Both the position numbers and the translations under genes were made by a program. From Stappia stellulata DSM 5886 (GTDB lineage Bacteria > Pseudomonadota > Alphaproteobacteria > Rhizobiales > Stappiaceae), in assembly GCF_000423705.1 (NCBI RefSeq), contig NZ_AUIM01000010.1:62001-126000 (forward strand): a stretch of 64,000 nucleotides of DNA, given 5' to 3'. The notes under the pieces were generated by a model. That model had not been told where the DNA came from, made no database searches, and was given only the letters and a program-made list of their open reading frames with translations. Shown here piece by piece: positions 35,489 to 42,652 of the stretch. Each line of letters starts with the position of its first letter. Positions within the stretch are counted from its first letter, which is position 1.

Positions 35489-36723
35489 GGTTTCACCAGG
35501 CTCCATTGGGTGACAGGCATCAGGGGACGCCAGCCGGTCAGGCCGCCGACGGGGCTTGCACGGGAAATGGCAATGCGCGTCAGTTCCCCGCCCAGCCGCG
35601 CGTGGGCCGCGAGAAGCACCGCCTCGCTTTCCAGCGTCACCGCATTGGCGACGAGCCGGCCGCCGGGAACAAGCGCCTCGAAGACGGCATCGACAATCCC
35701 CGGCGCCGTCAGGCCGCCACCGAGGAAGACGGCATCGGGCGGCTCCAGTCCGTCGAGCCCTTCGGGCGCGGAGGCATTGCGCAGATCGAGCTGCGGCGTG
35801 CCAAGGGCGGCCGCATTGGCCAGCGCCACGGCACGACGCTCGTCATTGGGTTCCAGTGCGATGGCCGAGGCTCCGCGCGCAGCGCGCAGCCATTCGATGG
35901 AAACCGCGCCGGACCCCGCGCCGATGTCCCACAGCCGCGCGCCGGGAACCGGCGCGAGACGGGCGAGCGTGACGGCACGCACCTCGCGCTTGGTGATCTT
36001 GCCGTCGTGGCGGAAGGCATCGTCCGGCAGACCCGGAACCCGCACGCGCAAGGGCGTGTCGCGCACAGCTCGTGCCTCGATTGCCAGCACGTTAAGATCG
36101 GCGACCGCATCGTCCCAGCTCTCCGCCGTACCGGTGACGATGCGCTCACGCGGGCCACCCAGATGCTCCAGGACGCTGAGCCGGCTTGCACCATAGCCCT
36201 CGTCGGCCAGAAGATCGGCAATCGCCTCGACCGCAGCCCCGTTGGAGGTCAGGCACAGCAAACGGGCGCCGGGAAAGAGATGCGCGCGCAAACTGTCGAT
36301 GGCGCGTCCGTGCAGCGACACGATCTCGACGTCCTGCAGCGGCCAGCCAAGACGGGACGCGGCAAGTGACAGGGAGGACCGGCCCGGCAGGATCGTCATC
36401 TCGCCCAAGGGCAGGCGACGCGCAAGCGTTGCCCCGATGCCAAACCACATGGGATCGCCGCTGGCGAGAACCACCGTCGGCGTGCCGCGCGCCGAAAGCA
36501 GCATCTCCAGTCCTTCGTGAAAGGGGGACGGCCACGGTGTGACCTCGATGCCGTTGACGGCCAGAAGCCTGGCATGGCGGGCACCGCCAAAGACCCTCGC
36601 GGTATCGCGCAAGGCGGCGCGCGCCAGCTGCGACAGGCCATCCCAGCCGTCTTCTCCAATACCGATCAGCGTCAGCCAGGGTGCGCGCTGTCCGTCGGCG
36701 CCTTGCGCAGCGATCTCGCTCAC
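35485..36723 (-). CDS. cobL: (Cobalt-)precorrin-6B C5,15-methyltransferase (decarboxylating) CobL/CbiET
   Basis: A 412-residue fusion of CbiE (residues about 15-215: WLTLIGIGEDGWDGLSQLAR, VVLASGDPMWFGIGATL, FPGARLLCLTSNG) and CbiT (about 230-412: KITKREVRAVTLARL, RLWDIGAGSGAVSIEWLR). It methylates C-5 and C-15 and removes the C-12 acetate carboxyl. The GTG at 36723 overlaps the cobH stop (GTGA); the frame stays open further upstream only as a shadow of cobH. Confidence 0.94.
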   Translation of the reverse strand: MSEIAAQGADGQRAPWLTLIGIGEDGWDGLSQLARAALRDTARVFGGARHARLLAVNGIEVTPWPSPFHEGLEMLLSARGTPTVVLASGDPMWFGIGATLARRLPLGEMTILPGRSSLSLAASRLGWPLQDVEIVSLHGRAIDSLRAHLFPGARLLCLTSNGAAVEAIADLLADEGYGASRLSVLEHLGGPRERIVTGTAESWDDAVADLNVLAIEARAVRDTPLRVRVPGLPDDAFRHDGKITKREVRAVTLARLAPVPGARLWDIGAGSGAVSIEWLRAARGASAIALEPNDERRAVALANAAALGTPQLDLRNASAPEGLDGLEPPDAVFLGGGLTAPGIVDAVFEALVPGGRLVANAVTLESEAVLLAAHARLGGELTRIAISRASPVGGLTGWRPLMPVTQWSLVKP

Positions 36724-37382
36724 GGTGCGGCCTCCTCCGGCACGCCACCGGCCAGCGCGTTGAGCGCGGCAGCGGCAATCGCCGAGCCGCCACGCCGGCC
36801 CCGCAGAACCAGATAGGGAACGTCGAAGGGATTTCCGGCAAGCGCGTCCTTCGATTCCGCCGCGCCGACGAAACCGACCGCAAAGCCGAGGATCGCGGCA
36901 GGTCGGACATCCCAGTCGCCGAGCCGTTCCAGAAGATGAAACAGAGCCGTCGGCGCATTGCCGATCACGACGACGGCGCCGTCGAGGCGCGCGCGCCACA
37001 ATTCGACCGCCGCGGCGGACCGTGTCGTTGCGAGTTGCCTGGCAAGGTCCGGCACGCGCGCGTCGTTGAGCGTGCAGATCACCTCATTGTCCGCCGGCAG
37101 GCGGCTGGCGATGATCCCTTCGGTCACCATGCGCACGTCGGCGAACACGGGCGCGCCTTTCGCAAGCGCGCGCGCGACCGCCTGCGCGACGCCCTCGCTC
37201 CACGCGAGATCGGCCACCACCTCGGGCATGCCGCAGGCATGGATAATGCGGATCGCCGCCGGATGAAGCTCCGGCGGCACGGCATCGAGATCGGCTTCGG
37301 CGCGCACGATGGCAAAGGACTGGCGATAGATCGCCGCCGGATCGCGTTCGTAACCGTAGCTGCCGGCAGGCGTCTTGCTCAC
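36720..37382 (-). CDS. cobH: Precorrin-8X (cobalt-precorrin-8) methylmutase CobH/CbiC
   Basis: A 220-residue enzyme that moves the C-11 methyl group to C-12, giving hydrogenobyrinic or cobyrinic acid. YERDPAAIYRQSFAIVRAEA is the usual N-terminus; the catalytic His sits in IRIIHACGMPEVVADL, followed by VFADVRMVTEGI and IGNAPTALFHLLE. The ATG at 37382 overlaps the cbiX stop by four bases and its own stop overlaps cobL, within a six-gene run of overlapping cob genes. Confidence 0.95.
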   Translation of the reverse strand: MSKTPAGSYGYERDPAAIYRQSFAIVRAEADLDAVPPELHPAAIRIIHACGMPEVVADLAWSEGVAQAVARALAKGAPVFADVRMVTEGIIASRLPADNEVICTLNDARVPDLARQLATTRSAAAVELWRARLDGAVVVIGNAPTALFHLLERLGDWDVRPAAILGFAVGFVGAAESKDALAGNPFDVPYLVLRGRRGGSAIAAAALNALAGGVPEEAAP

Positions 37383-38485
37383 CCGTCGCGCCTCATCGAC
37401 TTGGGTCCCAGGGGATGATCCGCATGCGGGTAAACCGGGTGGTGATGATCGTGGCCATGGCCGTCGTGATCGTGATGATGGTCGTGGCCATCGCCATGAT
37501 GGTGATGATGGTGGTGCTCCCGCGGGTCCGCCTCGCAGGCGCCGGTGCAGGTCACGTCACACAGCTGGCATTCGGCTTCCGCGCCAAGTCCCTCGACGTG
37601 ATGGTGATGGCTTTCCTGGGCGCGACCGATGTCCTCCTCGAAACCGAGCACCTGTTCGCGGTATTTGCACATCTGGCAGTTCATCAGGTTCGATCCCTGA
37701 AGGATCTCGCGCACCCGGTCCGCCATCGTGTCGATCACCTGCGGATGGTCGTTCAGATAGCCGGCCTTGAGGAATTCGATCTCCGGATGACGTGCCGCCA
37801 CGTCGTCCGTGCGGTTGTAGATGCGCGACACCAGAACGCCGGAGAACAGGAAATACGGAAAGACGACGATGCGGCGATAGCCGAGCTTGGCGGCATGCTC
37901 CAGCCCCGGTTCGACAAGCGGGAAGGTCACGCCGGAATAACAGGTCTCCGCCCAGCCGAAGCCGAAGCCTTCCCACAGCATGCGGGTGATCTTTGCGACG
38001 TTGGAATTGGCATCCGGATCGGAGGCGCCGCGTCCCACCACCATCAGCAGCGTTTCATGCAGCGGAACATCGCTGTTGCTGGCATCGAGCGCTTCCTGGA
38101 TGCGCGCGCCGGCGGCCCGGATCATCCGCGGGTCGACGGCCAGCTCGCGTCCGTAGTCGATGGTCACGCCCGGGTTCTGCGCCTGATAGGTGTTGAGGAC
38201 GGAGGGAATGTCGTTCTTCGCGTGTCCGGCCGCAAACAGCATGCCCGGCACGGCAAGGATGCGGGTGCATCCCTGATCGCGCAGCTTGTCCAGCCCATCC
38301 TTGATCACCGGATTGGCAAACTCGAGGTAGCCGTATTCCACCGGCCATTCGGGAAAACGGGTGCGCAGGCCTTCGGCGAGCTGCGCGAACTCCTGCACCG
38401 CTCCGCGATTGCGGCTTCCATGACCGCAGATCATCAGGCCGAGCTTCTCGCCGTTCTGCGCCGGGTCCATCAATGCATCGGCCAT
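37379..38485 (-). CDS. cbiX: Sirohydrochlorin cobaltochelatase CbiX, long form with Cys/His-rich tail
   Basis: A 368-residue long-form chelatase that inserts Co(II) into sirohydrochlorin early in cobalamin synthesis. Two CbiX halves are visible (GLMICGHGSRNRGAVQEFA with ILAVPGMLFAAGHAKNDIP, and LMVVGRGASDPDANSNVAK with IVVFPYFLFSGVLV). The tail from about residue 270 has NCQMCKYREQ, ECQLCDVTCTGAC and a run rich in His (HHHH, HHHHHHH, HDHHHDHDGHGHDHHH), expected to hold an iron-sulfur centre and bind cobalt. ATG 38485 shares one base with the preceding stop (TGATG). Its presence with CbiG and CbiD sets the pathway as early cobalt insertion. Confidence 0.94.
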   Translation of the reverse strand: MADALMDPAQNGEKLGLMICGHGSRNRGAVQEFAQLAEGLRTRFPEWPVEYGYLEFANPVIKDGLDKLRDQGCTRILAVPGMLFAAGHAKNDIPSVLNTYQAQNPGVTIDYGRELAVDPRMIRAAGARIQEALDASNSDVPLHETLLMVVGRGASDPDANSNVAKITRMLWEGFGFGWAETCYSGVTFPLVEPGLEHAAKLGYRRIVVFPYFLFSGVLVSRIYNRTDDVAARHPEIEFLKAGYLNDHPQVIDTMADRVREILQGSNLMNCQMCKYREQVLGFEEDIGRAQESHHHHVEGLGAEAECQLCDVTCTGACEADPREHHHHHHHGDGHDHHHDHDGHGHDHHHPVYPHADHPLGPKSMRRDG

Positions 38486-38730
38486 CAAACTGTCCCCTCT
38501 TCCGGCGTCGCGCCCACGTCGGCCTTCGATGCGGCGTGCGATTCGCCGCAACGCCTGCGGCCCGCCAGTGCCACACCGGCGGCAAGCGCCGCGGCTGCCG
38601 CCACGGCGGCGATGCCAACCCAATGCGCATGGCCGGCAAGCTCGCCGACATGTCCGCCATGAGCGGCCGCGGCGGTCGTGCCGGCGACAAGCTGTGCCAG
38701 AACGACACCTGAGGCAAATACGGGTTTCAT
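38485..38730 (-). CDS. Small His-containing membrane protein linked to cobalamin genes
   Basis: An 81-residue protein: a signal peptide or first helix (residues 1-23, ending TTAAAAHG), a short HGGHVGELAGHAHW segment, one more helix (VGIAAVAAAAALAAGVALAG) and a basic Cys-containing tail (GRRRCGESH). It resembles small DUF6732-type proteins found in alphaproteobacterial cob operons; I give no symbol. Five His residues next to the membrane suggest periplasmic metal (cobalt or nickel) handling. GGGAG ten bases before ATG 38730 fixes the start, and the TGATG junction couples it to cbiX. It leads the cob operon. Confidence 0.72.
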   Translation of the reverse strand: MKPVFASGVVLAQLVAGTTAAAAHGGHVGELAGHAHWVGIAAVAAAAALAAGVALAGRRRCGESHAASKADVGATPEEGTV

Positions 38731-39138
38731 CTCAAAAGGCTCCCTCGTCGACCCTTGCGTAACGCAGGGGCGCATTGCGGCATGGACCCTCAAACGGTGC
38801 TGAGCCGGGGAGACTGGAAACAGGTCGGCCGGCCGCACATCCGGTCGCGCGCATCGCGTGCAAGCCGGGTCACCGGTCGGACAGCTCCGGAGTGGACCCC
38901 CGAATTGGGTCGGTCGCCACCGGACTCGTTTTCAGCCCCTTGCGGGACGCCGTCGAAGGGAAGTGTTCCCAGGCCGCGCACGCTAGTTGAGGCAGCAGCG
39001 GCCATCAAGCGCGAAATACGACACCGGTTGGCCCCTGTCCGTCGGCTCGGTACAATTGCAGCGATCCGGGAAACCGGATTTTCACCCTTTCCCGTCTAAC
39101 GTGCAGGGTCTGTTCACCTCGAGAGGGACCCGCCGCCA
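38731..39138. other. Divergent intergenic region upstream of the cob operon
   Basis: This 408-base gap separates the minus-strand cob operon from the plus-strand cupin gene. It contains an imperfect hairpin at 38753-38769 (CCCTTGCGT/AACGCAGGG) just before the operon's ribosome-binding site and a structured, G+C-rich stretch (38800-38960) discussed as a possible cobalamin riboswitch. No open frame with a start signal is seen. Confidence 0.55.
38800..38960 (-). promoter_or_regulatory. Possible cobalamin riboswitch leader (divergent)
   Basis: Read on the minus strand, this leader has segments in the order and spacing of an adenosylcobalamin riboswitch core: GAAAACGAGTCCGGTG, then a local hairpin, then CTCCGGAGCTGTCC and GACCGGTGACC, and near the 3' end GACCTGTTTCC. 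The usual B12 box GCCACTG and the CCCGCNACTGT string are not present, so it would be a divergent member at best. The supporting argument is position: it is transcribed straight into the cob operon. A covariance search is needed to decide. Confidence 0.3.
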
Positions 39139-39657
39139 ATGCTGACCGCAAACGGGCAACCGACACACCTTCCTTCGAGCGCCCGCACGGCGGCCGGTCT
39201 GATCCATGCGCGTCTCGACACGCTCGCGCTCTCCGACGCCCCTATCGATCCGGACTGGATCCTGGAAGGTCAGCCGCAGGCGCGCGTCATGCAGATCGCG
39301 GAAGGCGCCGATGCGGCGGCGACGATGGCGGTTTGGGACTGCACGGCCGGGCGCTTCAACTGGTACTTTGGCTGCGACGAAGCCGTCTTCATCCTCGAAG
39401 GCAGTGTCACCGTCACCGGGCCCGACGGCGAGGTCCGCGAGTTGCACGCGGGCGACACCGCCTATTTCCCCGCCTACACATGGTTCGAATGGCATGTTCC
39501 CAGCTACGTGCGAAAAGTCGCCTTCTGCCACAGGGTCATCCCGACGCTGGCCAGGGTGCCGCTGAAGGTGCTGAACCGGCTGTCCGCAATTGCGGAAAGG
39601 CTCTACACGGTCGCAATCGGTTCCAAGACGGCACCGGCACGGCGCGAGGCGTCGTAG
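39139..39657 (+). CDS. Cupin-domain protein (DUF861-like)
   Basis: A 172-residue protein with one cupin barrel: TMAVWDCTAGRFNWYFGCDE, EAVFILEGSVTVTGPDGEVR, LHAGDTAYFPAYTWFEWHVP. The sequence WDC.AG.F.W.F..DE...ILEG is characteristic of the cupin_3 (DUF861) group. Metal ligands are sparse: the usual first-motif His pair is replaced, so it may be a non-catalytic or altered-metal cupin. The C-terminal 45 residues form a basic helix (KVLNRLSAIAERLY). It stands alone, 102 bases before the GcvR-like gene; its role is unknown. Confidence 0.78.
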   Translation: MLTANGQPTHLPSSARTAAGLIHARLDTLALSDAPIDPDWILEGQPQARVMQIAEGADAAATMAVWDCTAGRFNWYFGCDEAVFILEGSVTVTGPDGEVRELHAGDTAYFPAYTWFEWHVPSYVRKVAFCHRVIPTLARVPLKVLNRLSAIAERLYTVAIGSKTAPARREAS

Positions 39658-39758
39658 GAGGCACAGCTTGTTCCGCGCAGCGCATTGACCCGAAAACCGG
39701 TTCCCACTGTTGCGCCCGATGTTCTAGTCTTCCCGCAAAACACAAGGGGAGACGCACC

Positions 39759-40283
39759 ATGTCGACAGTTTCACTCGTCCTGACCGTCATTGCCGACGAC
39801 CGGCCCGGCCTCGTGCGCCGGATCGCCGATGTTGTCGCAGCCCATGACGGAAACTGGATCGAGAGTTCCATGGCGCGTCTGGCGGGCGAGTTTGCCGGCA
39901 TCGTGCGGGTGGAAGCGCCCGACGCCCGGGTCGCCGCTCTCGAGAGCGGGCTCGCAGCACTTGCCGGCGATGGCCTGAACATCACCGTCAAACGCGGCGA
40001 GACCGACCGCGAATCGCACGGACAGGCGGCCCGGATCGCCGTGATGTGTCAGGACCATTCCGGCATCGTCCAGGCCCTGTCGGCGGCGCTCGCCGAGCAC
40101 TCGGTCAGCATCACCAACCTGTCGACCGAGATCTATGCCGGATCGATGAGCGGCGAGCGGATGTTCCGCGCCGAGCTCGACGTGGTTCTCCCCGTCGACC
40201 TTGAAACCGACGCGCTTTCACAGGCGCTGGAGGATCTCGCCGGCGATCTCATGGCTGAAATCGACTTCACCGATATCGGCTGA
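39759..40283 (+). CDS. GcvR-like regulator with two ACT domains
   Basis: A 174-residue cytoplasmic protein made of two ACT domains: residues 5-80 (LVLTVIADDRPGLVRRIADV, NWIESSMARLAGEFAGIV) and 90-170 (RIAVMCQDHSGIVQALSAAL, VSITNLSTEIYAGSMSGE). This is the layout of GcvR, which modulates glycine-cleavage transcription in E. coli by binding glycine and GcvA. No gcvA or gcv operon is in the window, so the partner and ligand here are open. AGGGGAGA precedes the ATG. The stop falls six bases before the convergent DUF1513 gene, with a 6-bp hairpin across the gap (40278-40294). Confidence 0.86.
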   Translation: MSTVSLVLTVIADDRPGLVRRIADVVAAHDGNWIESSMARLAGEFAGIVRVEAPDARVAALESGLAALAGDGLNITVKRGETDRESHGQAARIAVMCQDHSGIVQALSAALAEHSVSITNLSTEIYAGSMSGERMFRAELDVVLPVDLETDALSQALEDLAGDLMAEIDFTDIG

Positions 40284-40288
40284 GACGG

Positions 40289-41452
40289 TCAGCCCGCCGG
40301 CGCCAATGCGACCAGGTGATTGTCCCAGGCGATGCCGGCGCGCGCGGCCACCAGCAGCGGCGAGCGGTCCGGGCGGGCGCTTTCCAGAAGCGCGCCCCCG
40401 CCGTCCGAGACCAGAAACGAACGGGCATCGAGCGGCGCCAGGCCGCAGGCGTCCCGCCGGGTCTGGCTTGCCAGAAACGCGCCGTCACGCGCGGAAAAGT
40501 ATAGCACCCGCCCGCCACGCGGACAGGACGCGGCAACCACGCTGCCATCGCGGTTGAGCGTCACCGAGCCGATGTAATTCTGCAGCCCCGGCCGCAAGTC
40601 GTCGGGGATGTCATGCATGCGCAAGCGTCCCTCGCCCGGGTCGAACGAAGCCATCAGCGGCGGGGTTTCGCTCGAAGCGCCCTGGTACTGACCGCCGATC
40701 CACACGCGCGAATCCGCCCCGACATCCATATGGCGAAGGGAGAGCCGGCTCAGCCCGGCCTCTCCGTCCACCGTGCCGAGAAGCGCGCCCGTCGTGCTGT
40801 CGATCAGCGCGATGTTCGGATGCATGTCGTCGAGATTGAGCTTCTCGCGTCCTGTGTCGGGATGGGTGGCGATGCCGCCGTTCGCCACAACCAGCGTGCG
40901 GCCGTCCGGCATCGGCAGGATGTCGTGCGGACCGATGCCGCCGCTGTCGAATTCGCCGATCCGGCGCGGCCTGTCTCCCGACACGTCATAGACGCCGATG
41001 ACCCCGCGCAGGGCCGCATAGTCGTTTTCGGTCGCATAGGCGAGCCGCCCGTCGGGGGAAAAGGCGCCGTGCCCGTAGAAGTGCCGGCCGGGCACGGCGG
41101 CAAAGGCGGCAGGCACAGCACCGCCGGCGGGATCGAACACCACGGCGAAGGTTCCCGGACGCCGCGCGAAGGCGAGGCAGCGGCCGGTCGCCCGGCACAC
41201 GGTCACATCATGGCCCCGCCCGGGCAGGGGAACGACCATCCGGTCCAGCCCGTCGAGCCCGACGACGGCAACGGCGTGCGACCCGTCCGCCTCTCGCCTT
41301 GCGGCGACATAGAGCGGCTCTCCATCCGCGATCCCGGCCGCGATCCCGGCCGCGCGCAAACCGCCCGCCGCTGAACCGGCAAGCCCCGCCGCGCCTATCC
41401 CCGACAGCAGGTGACGAAGAAGATGCCGCCGGTCAATCTCCATCGAGCGCAT
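40289..41452 (-). CDS. DUF1513 domain protein of the imelysin iron-uptake operon
   Basis: A 387-residue exported protein. The N-terminus MRSMEIDRRHLLRHLLSG followed by GAAGLAGSAAGGLRAAG resembles a twin-arginine signal. The rest is a beta-propeller-like fold: GHDVTVCRATGRCLAFARRP, GHGAFSPDGRLAYATENDY, GGIGPHDILPMPDGRTLVVA NGG and MHPNIALID are the DUF1513 pattern. GGGAGG five bases before ATG 41452 sets the start; a second ATG at 41443 is less favoured. It overlaps the upstream imelysin gene by 20 bases and is the last gene of the Irr-box operon; family members are found with periplasmic iron-acquisition proteins, and their own role is not established. Confidence 0.85.
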   Translation of the reverse strand: MRSMEIDRRHLLRHLLSGIGAAGLAGSAAGGLRAAGIAAGIADGEPLYVAARREADGSHAVAVVGLDGLDRMVVPLPGRGHDVTVCRATGRCLAFARRPGTFAVVFDPAGGAVPAAFAAVPGRHFYGHGAFSPDGRLAYATENDYAALRGVIGVYDVSGDRPRRIGEFDSGGIGPHDILPMPDGRTLVVANGGIATHPDTGREKLNLDDMHPNIALIDSTTGALLGTVDGEAGLSRLSLRHMDVGADSRVWIGGQYQGASSETPPLMASFDPGEGRLRMHDIPDDLRPGLQNYIGSVTLNRDGSVVAASCPRGGRVLYFSARDGAFLASQTRRDACGLAPLDARSFLVSDGGGALLESARPDRSPLLVAARAGIAWDNHLVALAPAG

Positions 41453-42557
41453 TGAAGCCTCCCTGGAAGCCGAGATGGCCGGCCAGCTCCCCGCCAACCG
41501 TGCGTTCCAGTCCGTCCAGGATGAGCGCGACATAAGCAAGCTTCGCCCGCTGCTCGGGATCGGCAAGGGCTGCCGCCAGACCGGACGGCAGGGCCTCAAG
41601 CGCGGCGACCGCGTTCTTCGTCTCGAACGCCATTGTGTCGCCGATCCAGGCTGCATCCGCGTCCATTGTCGCAAAACCCGCGGTGCGCAGGGCGGTCTCG
41701 ATGCCGCCAAGGGCCGCGCGAAGATGCAAGAGCGCATGATGCGAGCGCGCAAACGGCGCCCGCGCGGCGCGCGCGGCGGGCGGTCCCTCCTCCAGCACCG
41801 GCGCAAGCACCTGATCGGATACCAGGGTCAGGCTTGTCACGATCTGGTGGAAGGCAAACCCGGCCGCCGCATGCGCATCCTGCGCCAGCGCGTTGTCGGG
41901 TCCTGGCGCGAGCAGCAGGGCGGTCTGGCCGCTGGGCGCACGATAGGCCTCGACGATTTCGCCGGCGAGCCGCGCCGTCCGCTCCGCAATCGCTCCGGCA
42001 TAGGCACAACGGAACGCCCGCCCCGCGTCGCGGTCACCAAGACCGACAGACCCGTCCGCTGCATAGGCAATCCATTCCAGCCCGGAAAGGCCCTGGAGCG
42101 CGACGCTCTTGTCGCGAAGCGTCGCGACATCGGTGGCGGACGGGTCGGGATCGGCGAGAAGCCGCGTCACCTGACGACGGACAACGCCGCGCCGGTCGGG
42201 CACGAAGGCCAGCCGCTCCAGCCGCGTCTCCTCGGCAAGCGCCCCGAAGCGGAGCACGAATAGCCGGCCATGGGCCGCAACGGCTTCGCCGAAAGCCGCA
42301 TCGAAGGCGCGCGCCGCGTCGTTAGCGGGCGTTTCGGCGCACAGTGCGTCGATACGTTCGCGCAAAACGACAAGCCGCGCCGCGAGATCCCGCGCGACCG
42401 GCACGGCATGGTCGCTCACCAGCCTCGGCACCAACGTCGAAAAATCCGGCTTCGCCGGTTCGGGGGACGCCTTGTCTGCAGCCGCGACCGGACCGGCGAC
42501 ACCGATTGCAAGCCAGACGAAAAAGGCAACGAAACGCGTGGTCGTCACAGATCGCAT
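41433..42557 (-). CDS. Imelysin-family periplasmic protein (second copy)
   Basis: A 374-residue protein with a signal peptide (RFVAFFVWLAIGVAGPVAAA, cleavage near 27). The imelysin fold is all-helical; here LQGLSGLEWIAYAADG and GDRDAGRAFRCAYAGAIAER mark the two bundle halves, and a tail KLAYVALILDGLERTVGGEL ends the domain. The GxHxxE metal motif of the other copy is reduced to a GLEW segment, so the two copies probably have different jobs. It is the fourth gene of the operon, between the di-heme protein and DUF1513. Confidence 0.85.
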   Translation of the reverse strand: MRSVTTTRFVAFFVWLAIGVAGPVAAADKASPEPAKPDFSTLVPRLVSDHAVPVARDLAARLVVLRERIDALCAETPANDAARAFDAAFGEAVAAHGRLFVLRFGALAEETRLERLAFVPDRRGVVRRQVTRLLADPDPSATDVATLRDKSVALQGLSGLEWIAYAADGSVGLGDRDAGRAFRCAYAGAIAERTARLAGEIVEAYRAPSGQTALLLAPGPDNALAQDAHAAAGFAFHQIVTSLTLVSDQVLAPVLEEGPPAARAARAPFARSHHALLHLRAALGGIETALRTAGFATMDADAAWIGDTMAFETKNAVAALEALPSGLAAALADPEQRAKLAYVALILDGLERTVGGELAGHLGFQGGFNALDGD

Positions 42558-42574
42558 GCGGATAACCTTCCTTC

Positions 42575-42628
42575 GTGTCGGGTCGGGCCAGCGTGTCGGG
42601 TCGGGCCAGCGCGTCGGGTCGGGCCAAT
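42575..42628. repeat. Three tandem 18-bp repeats
   Basis: Three head-to-tail copies of GTGTCGGGTCGGGCCAGC occupy 42575-42592, 42593-42610 and 42611-42628; the second is identical to the first and the third differs at three positions (GCGTCGGGTCGGGCCAAT). They fill most of the 95-base gap between the di-heme gene and the second imelysin gene. Confidence 0.75.
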
Positions 42629-42652
42629 GTACAGGGTCAAATCCGCCGAGGT

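Noticed and set aside
40278-40294. GGCTGA/TCAGCC hairpin as a terminator of the GcvR-like gene
   Set aside because: Only six pairs and no T-run; kept as a mention in the gene entry.
42575-42628. Could the tandem repeats be a CRISPR array?
   Set aside because: The units are contiguous, 18 bases long, with no spacers and no cas genes.
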